From an uncultured Anaerolineaceae bacterium (lineage in GTDB: Bacteria > Chloroflexota > Anaerolineae > Anaerolineales > Anaerolineaceae): a DNA stretch of 10,216 bases. Positions 7,789 through 10,216 of the stretch are shown piece after piece; positions within the stretch are counted from its first letter, which is position 1; every line of letters starts with the position of its first letter. The notes below the pieces were generated by a model that was not told where the DNA came from, made no database searches, and saw nothing but the letters and a program-made list of their open reading frames with translations. Where the stretch lies: positions 1 through 10,216 of the forward strand of contig CALAEB010000346.1 of the NCBI GenBank assembly GCA_937890875.1. The letters run 5' to 3'. Position numbers and translations under genes: made by a program.

Positions 7789-8604
7789 ATGAACGATTAT
7801 CTGCCCCCTTTTTTTACAAAAGCCAGACATTTGAAAATTTATAAATTACTGAACCAGCATCAGACGATGGAGATCAAAGAAATCGCTGAGGAACTTGGTA
7901 TCTCGCAATCGACGACTCGTCGCGATATCGAATTGATGGAAAAGCTTGGGTATGTGAAACGCTTTTTCGGAGGGGTTTCATTGGATAAGATAAGTTCCGA
8001 AGACATCGAACCGCCCTTTGAGATACGGGAAATTATCAAAGCTCACGAGAAAAAAGCGATTGGGAAAAAAGCTGCTGAATTTGTCGAAGAAGGAGACTGT
8101 ATTTTTATTGATGGTGGAACTACCACGCAATTTATGGTTCCGTATTTGAAACGATTTCAGAATTTAACAGTGGTTACCTGTGGGATCAATGTTGCTTACG
8201 CATTGAATAAATTACCCGGTATCACAAAAATAATCTTGGGCGGACAAATGAATTCCGCCGCGCATTCAATTACGGGTAAGATACCGCTGGACATGATGGA
8301 AACGTATCTTTTCCGTTTTGATAAATCTTTTTTGACGGCGAATGCTGTTTCAGCTAAATTCGGTGTGACCAACCGCTTTATTGATCGCATCCCATTAAAA
8401 CAGCGCGCCATCGAATTGTCTGAAAAGACGTATTTGCTTTGCGATGGTTCGAAAATCGGGAAAATGGCATTAGGGCAAATAGCACCTGTGACCAGTATTT
8501 GCGCGATCATTTCAGATTCAGGGGCTCCGGAAAACGAAGTGCAGCTGCTTCGGGAAGCTGGTGCGAATGTCATTATTACTCATACTTTTCAAGAGCTAAA
8601 CTAA
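7789..8604 (+). CDS. DeoR/GlpR-family transcriptional regulator
   Basis: A DNA-binding repressor of sugar catabolism, 271 residues from the ATG at 7789. AAGAGAG about eight bases upstream supports this start; an in-frame TTG at 7783 is less likely. The N-terminal helix-turn-helix lies at about 28-57 (EIAEELGISQSTTRRDIELMEKLGYV), with the conserved RRDI recognition helix and the FGGV wing turn at 60-63. The DeoR C-terminal sensor domain follows from about 80, with FIDGGTTTQFM (106-116), GGQMN (151-155), DKSFLTANAVS (178-188) and LCDGSKIGK (217-225). This domain resembles phosphosugar isomerases, and family members usually sense a phosphorylated intermediate. The kinase two genes' breadth upstream could make such an inducer. 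Placement inside the operon between kinase and aldolase suggests it controls this pathway and itself. Confidence 0.93.
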   Translation: MNDYLPPFFTKARHLKIYKLLNQHQTMEIKEIAEELGISQSTTRRDIELMEKLGYVKRFFGGVSLDKISSEDIEPPFEIREIIKAHEKKAIGKKAAEFVEEGDCIFIDGGTTTQFMVPYLKRFQNLTVVTCGINVAYALNKLPGITKIILGGQMNSAAHSITGKIPLDMMETYLFRFDKSFLTANAVSAKFGVTNRFIDRIPLKQRAIELSEKTYLLCDGSKIGKMALGQIAPVTSICAIISDSGAPENEVQLLREAGANVIITHTFQELN

Positions 8605-8619
8605 AGGATCTATAAAGAA

Positions 8620-9396
8620 ATGAGACAGAATAAAATAAAAGCGATGTTGAAAGCCGGAAAACCTGCAATCGGGACAATGATCCAGGAAGTTGTCAATCCA
8701 TTTATTATTCATGTGATCGCGAATGCGAAATTCGATTTTGTTTATGTCGATATGGAGCATGGCAGATTTTCAATGGAAGGGGCTTGTGACCTGATTCAGA
8801 TGCTGCGGTTAACCAATGTGACACCTTTCGTCCGAATCCCGAATAATGAGTATCACTTCATTGCAAAAATGCTAGATGCCGGCGCGGAAGGAATCATGGT
8901 TCCCCGCGTTTCCTGCCCTGAAGATATTCATCAGGCATTGCGGTTCATGAAGTACCCACCGCTCGGAGAACGCGGAATGGCGGTGGCAAGAGGGCATAAT
9001 GATTACCAACGAGCGAATAATATTGAGTTCGGTAAACATGCCAATTCTGAAAATATGTTGATTATCCAAATTGAGCGGAAAGATGCCTTGGATGAGGTCG
9101 ATGAATTGGTTTCGATTCCAGGGGTTGACGTTGCTTTAATCGGTCCGGGGGACTTAAGTCTTGATTTACAAACGGCATTGTCTCCGGATAATCCGGTGAT
9201 TATCGACGCGATTGATCGCGTGGCTGAAGCGTGTAAGAAGTACGACGTTCAAGCTGGTATCCATTGGGGTAGTACAGAAGGGCTGAAGATCTGCCATGAC
9301 AAAGGGTTCAATCTGCTTTCTGGAAGTTCTGACCTGGATATCATTTTGGATGGGATGATCGCGTTGTCGAAAAGCTATAAGGATGCGATTGCATAA
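8620..9396 (+). CDS. HpcH/HpaI-family class II aldolase
   Basis: A metal-dependent aldolase expected to cleave a 2-oxo-3-deoxy or 4-hydroxy-2-oxo acid to pyruvate (or a close analogue) and an aldehyde, in the cytoplasm. At 258 residues it matches HpaI, GarL and RhmA in length. The barrel shows VDMEHGRFS (43-51) with putative catalytic base H48, VRIP (71-74) with R72 for the carboxylate, MVPRV (93-97), YPPLGERGM (112-120), metal ligand E152 in IIQIE and metal ligand D178 in IGPGDLS (174-180). All are intact. TAAAGGA about eleven bases upstream of the ATG serves translation and overlaps the regulator's stop codon. Possible substrates include 2-keto-3-deoxy-rhamnonate and 2-keto-3-deoxyglucarate; sequence motifs do not choose between them. 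It is the last gene of the operon before the terminator hairpin. Confidence 0.92.
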   Translation: MRQNKIKAMLKAGKPAIGTMIQEVVNPFIIHVIANAKFDFVYVDMEHGRFSMEGACDLIQMLRLTNVTPFVRIPNNEYHFIAKMLDAGAEGIMVPRVSCPEDIHQALRFMKYPPLGERGMAVARGHNDYQRANNIEFGKHANSENMLIIQIERKDALDEVDELVSIPGVDVALIGPGDLSLDLQTALSPDNPVIIDAIDRVAEACKKYDVQAGIHWGSTEGLKICHDKGFNLLSGSSDLDIILDGMIALSKSYKDAIA

Positions 9397-9509
9397 TCCT
9401 TGAGGTTTGCAGCGGATTGTAAATTAACCGGATCGGCTCACTTCCGTTTACTCCTCCATTCTCGCATTTGAGCAGAACCATGATCGAATTGCGAGATCCA
9501 TACAGACAA
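9397..9509. other. Non-coding stretch after the operon
   Basis: I see no gene, repeat family or strong signal between the aldolase stop and the terminator hairpin. A short 7-bp inverted repeat with a 23-base loop at 9460-9496 is too weak to annotate. The stretch is probably the 3' untranslated part of the operon message and decayed sequence. Confidence 0.5.
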
Positions 9510-9548
9510 AAAGGCTTCCGAAGTCAATCACTGACCCAGGAAGCCTTT
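9510..9548 (+). terminator. Bidirectional intrinsic terminator
   Basis: AAAGGCTTCC (9510-9519) and GGAAGCCTTT (9539-9548) form a perfect 10-bp stem. The 19-base loop contains a smaller nested repeat, GTCA (9523-9526) with TGAC (9532-9535). On the plus strand the stem ends in TTT and continues CTTTGC, serving the aldolase operon. On the minus strand the stem ends in a five-T run (TTTTTGT), serving the former leftward permease gene. Position between convergent units fits a shared terminator. Confidence 0.75.
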
Positions 9549-9574
9549 CTTTGCTTAGTATGGCGAGCGTGAAA

Positions 9575-9909
9575 TTAGATGTGCAAATCCTTTTTGCTGA
9601 AAACCACGATTGCCGCGAAAAATAGTGTACTGGCACCTGCGAACAGAATTGCGATACCGACCGTTTCACCGGCGATCAAGCGAGGTCATGTAACGTGAAG
9701 AACGTGAAATAGCGGGCTTTATCAGCCGCGCCTCCTAAATTGAGCAGCAATTTAATGAGAAACATCAACGCTGGAAAGCCCGCTCCGACCGTACTGCTGA
9801 GCCGTGCTTCATTGAACAGACTGGAGGAAAAATGTTAAGCCAATGCCCTAAATCGAAAATATCGAGAAAACTGATCCGTAGAATCAAATGGTTTCCAATT
9901 TTTTCAAAA
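9575..9909 (-). pseudogene. Decayed C-terminal part of an ABC-2-type transporter permease
   Basis: Read leftward, three blocks in different frames join into an ABC-2 permease C-terminus. The most upstream, about 9909-9838, reads through FLDIFDLGHWLNI. After a frame change near 9820-9838 comes SSLFNEARLSSTVGAGF, PALMFLIKLLLNLGG and ARYFTFFTLHDLA, ending at a TGA. After a second frame change near 9676-9685 comes IAGETVGIAILFAGA and the C-terminus AIVVFSKKDLHI with a stop at 9575-9577. The SLFNE, YFTFFTLxD, IAGE and FSKKDL segments are typical of this family, which exports varied compounds with a separate ATPase. No single frame is intact and the N-terminal half is missing. The upstream boundary coincides with the insertion-sequence end at 9910, suggesting insertion then decay. 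Sequencing errors are a less likely explanation for both shifts. Confidence 0.65.
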
Positions 9910-10010
9910 GGGAACCTCTAAAAACCCAAGTGTAATGATAGTCAGATAAGGGATAATCTGAGATAATTAACCTATGAAACAGATAGGAATATTTGACGAA
10001 AGCAACCGAA
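9910..10010 (+). mobile_element. End of an IS5-like insertion sequence (truncated remnant)
   Basis: GGGAACCTCTAAAAACCC at 9910-9927 resembles the terminal inverted repeat of IS5-family elements. Forty-six bases further, at 9974, an ATG opens the frame MKQIGIFDESNR, which resembles the start of IS5-family transposases as I remember them. The likeness stops after about a dozen codons near 10010, so most of the element is absent or replaced. The right boundary is approximate. No second matching terminal repeat is visible before the window ends. The identification rests on recall of family sequences and should be taken as tentative. Confidence 0.5.
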
Positions 10011-10051
10011 TACTTTTTCAGTGCCTTCACATAAAACGGTGTAACTTTTAA
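9974..10051 (+). pseudogene. Transposase N-terminal fragment (IS5-like), broken
   Basis: A 25-codon frame starts MKQIGIFDESNR and then continues with unrelated residues to a TAA at 10049-10051. Full-length IS5-type transposases exceed 300 residues, so this is at most a residual start. The break near codon 12-13 looks like a deletion or recombination junction. It cannot encode an active enzyme. Confidence 0.45.
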
Positions 10052-10065
10052 CGACTCCCTTTATT

Positions 10066-10215
10066 CTAACGAGTTTCCCTTGCGCATCCTCTTGGGATCG
10101 TTATGATTTGTGTCAAATATTTGATACCGTTCAGGCTATGAACACCGGCAAGAAGACCGACCGCATTAAAAGGCGTGTCGTTTCCCAGTACCGAAAAGAC
10201 AGGGCAAGCCTGGAC
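10066..10215 (-). other. Unidentified minus-strand open frame running off the right edge
   Basis: A leftward frame is open from the window edge to a TAG at 10066-10068, giving 49 codons. It includes FSVLGNDTPFNAVGLLAG, HSLNGIKYLTQ and a basic C-terminus with PRGCARETR. The hydrophobic block followed by a basic tail could be the last membrane helix of a protein, but I do not recognise a family, and an open frame of this length can occur by chance. It ends before the apparent insertion-sequence remnant. It may be the 3' end of a gene lying beyond the window. Confidence 0.25.
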
Positions 10216-10216
10216 C

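Noticed and set aside
9460..9496. TCTCGCA/TGCGAGA inverted repeat as a terminator
   Set aside because: Seven-base arms with a 23-base loop and no T-run; the hairpin at 9510-9548 is far stronger.
9448..9669. 73-codon minus-strand open frame over the terminator
   Set aside because: It runs through the terminator stem and reads the permease remnant in the wrong frame for most of its length.

Overview
The window reads as one long plus-strand operon (about 1 to 9396) followed by a decayed non-operon tail (9397-10216). Moderate GC, closely packed genes with Shine-Dalgarno sites and one-nucleotide gene junctions mark it as bacterial. No phylogenetic marker gene is present. The style of the transporter and of the decayed ABC-2 permease would fit an anaerobic member of the Chloroflexota (Anaerolineae-like), but this is a weak inference.

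Region 1 (1-5362) is a complete Dpp/Opp-type ABC importer, except that the 5' end of its solute-binding protein gene lies outside the window. The order is binding protein, DppB-like and DppC-like permeases, then DppD-like and DppF-like ATPases. A 226-bp gap with a strong hairpin separates the binding-protein gene from the membrane and ATPase genes. The last four are nearly contiguous.

Region 2 (5375-9396) is a catabolic set in the same orientation: a group III iron-type alcohol dehydrogenase, a DUF1537 (OtnK/DtnK-type) acid-sugar kinase, a DeoR/GlpR-type repressor and an HpcH/HpaI-type class II aldolase. The only notable gap is 66 bp before the regulator, and it holds an AT-rich inverted repeat that may be an operator or a weak terminator.

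Together the genes suggest import and breakdown of an acid sugar or acid-sugar-containing compound: uptake by the ABC system, redox by the dehydrogenase, phosphorylation by the kinase, and carbon-carbon cleavage by the aldolase, under DeoR control. The combination lacks the usual partners of DUF1537 kinases (PdxA2 dehydrogenase or OtnC decarboxylase) inside the window, so the substrate and order of steps are unresolved. This is the most interesting point in the window.

Region 3 (9397-10216) holds a bidirectional hairpin terminator, a frameshifted minus-strand remnant of an ABC-2-type permease, an end of an apparent IS5-like insertion sequence with a transposase start that runs out after about a dozen recognisable codons, and an unidentified minus-strand open frame running off the right edge.
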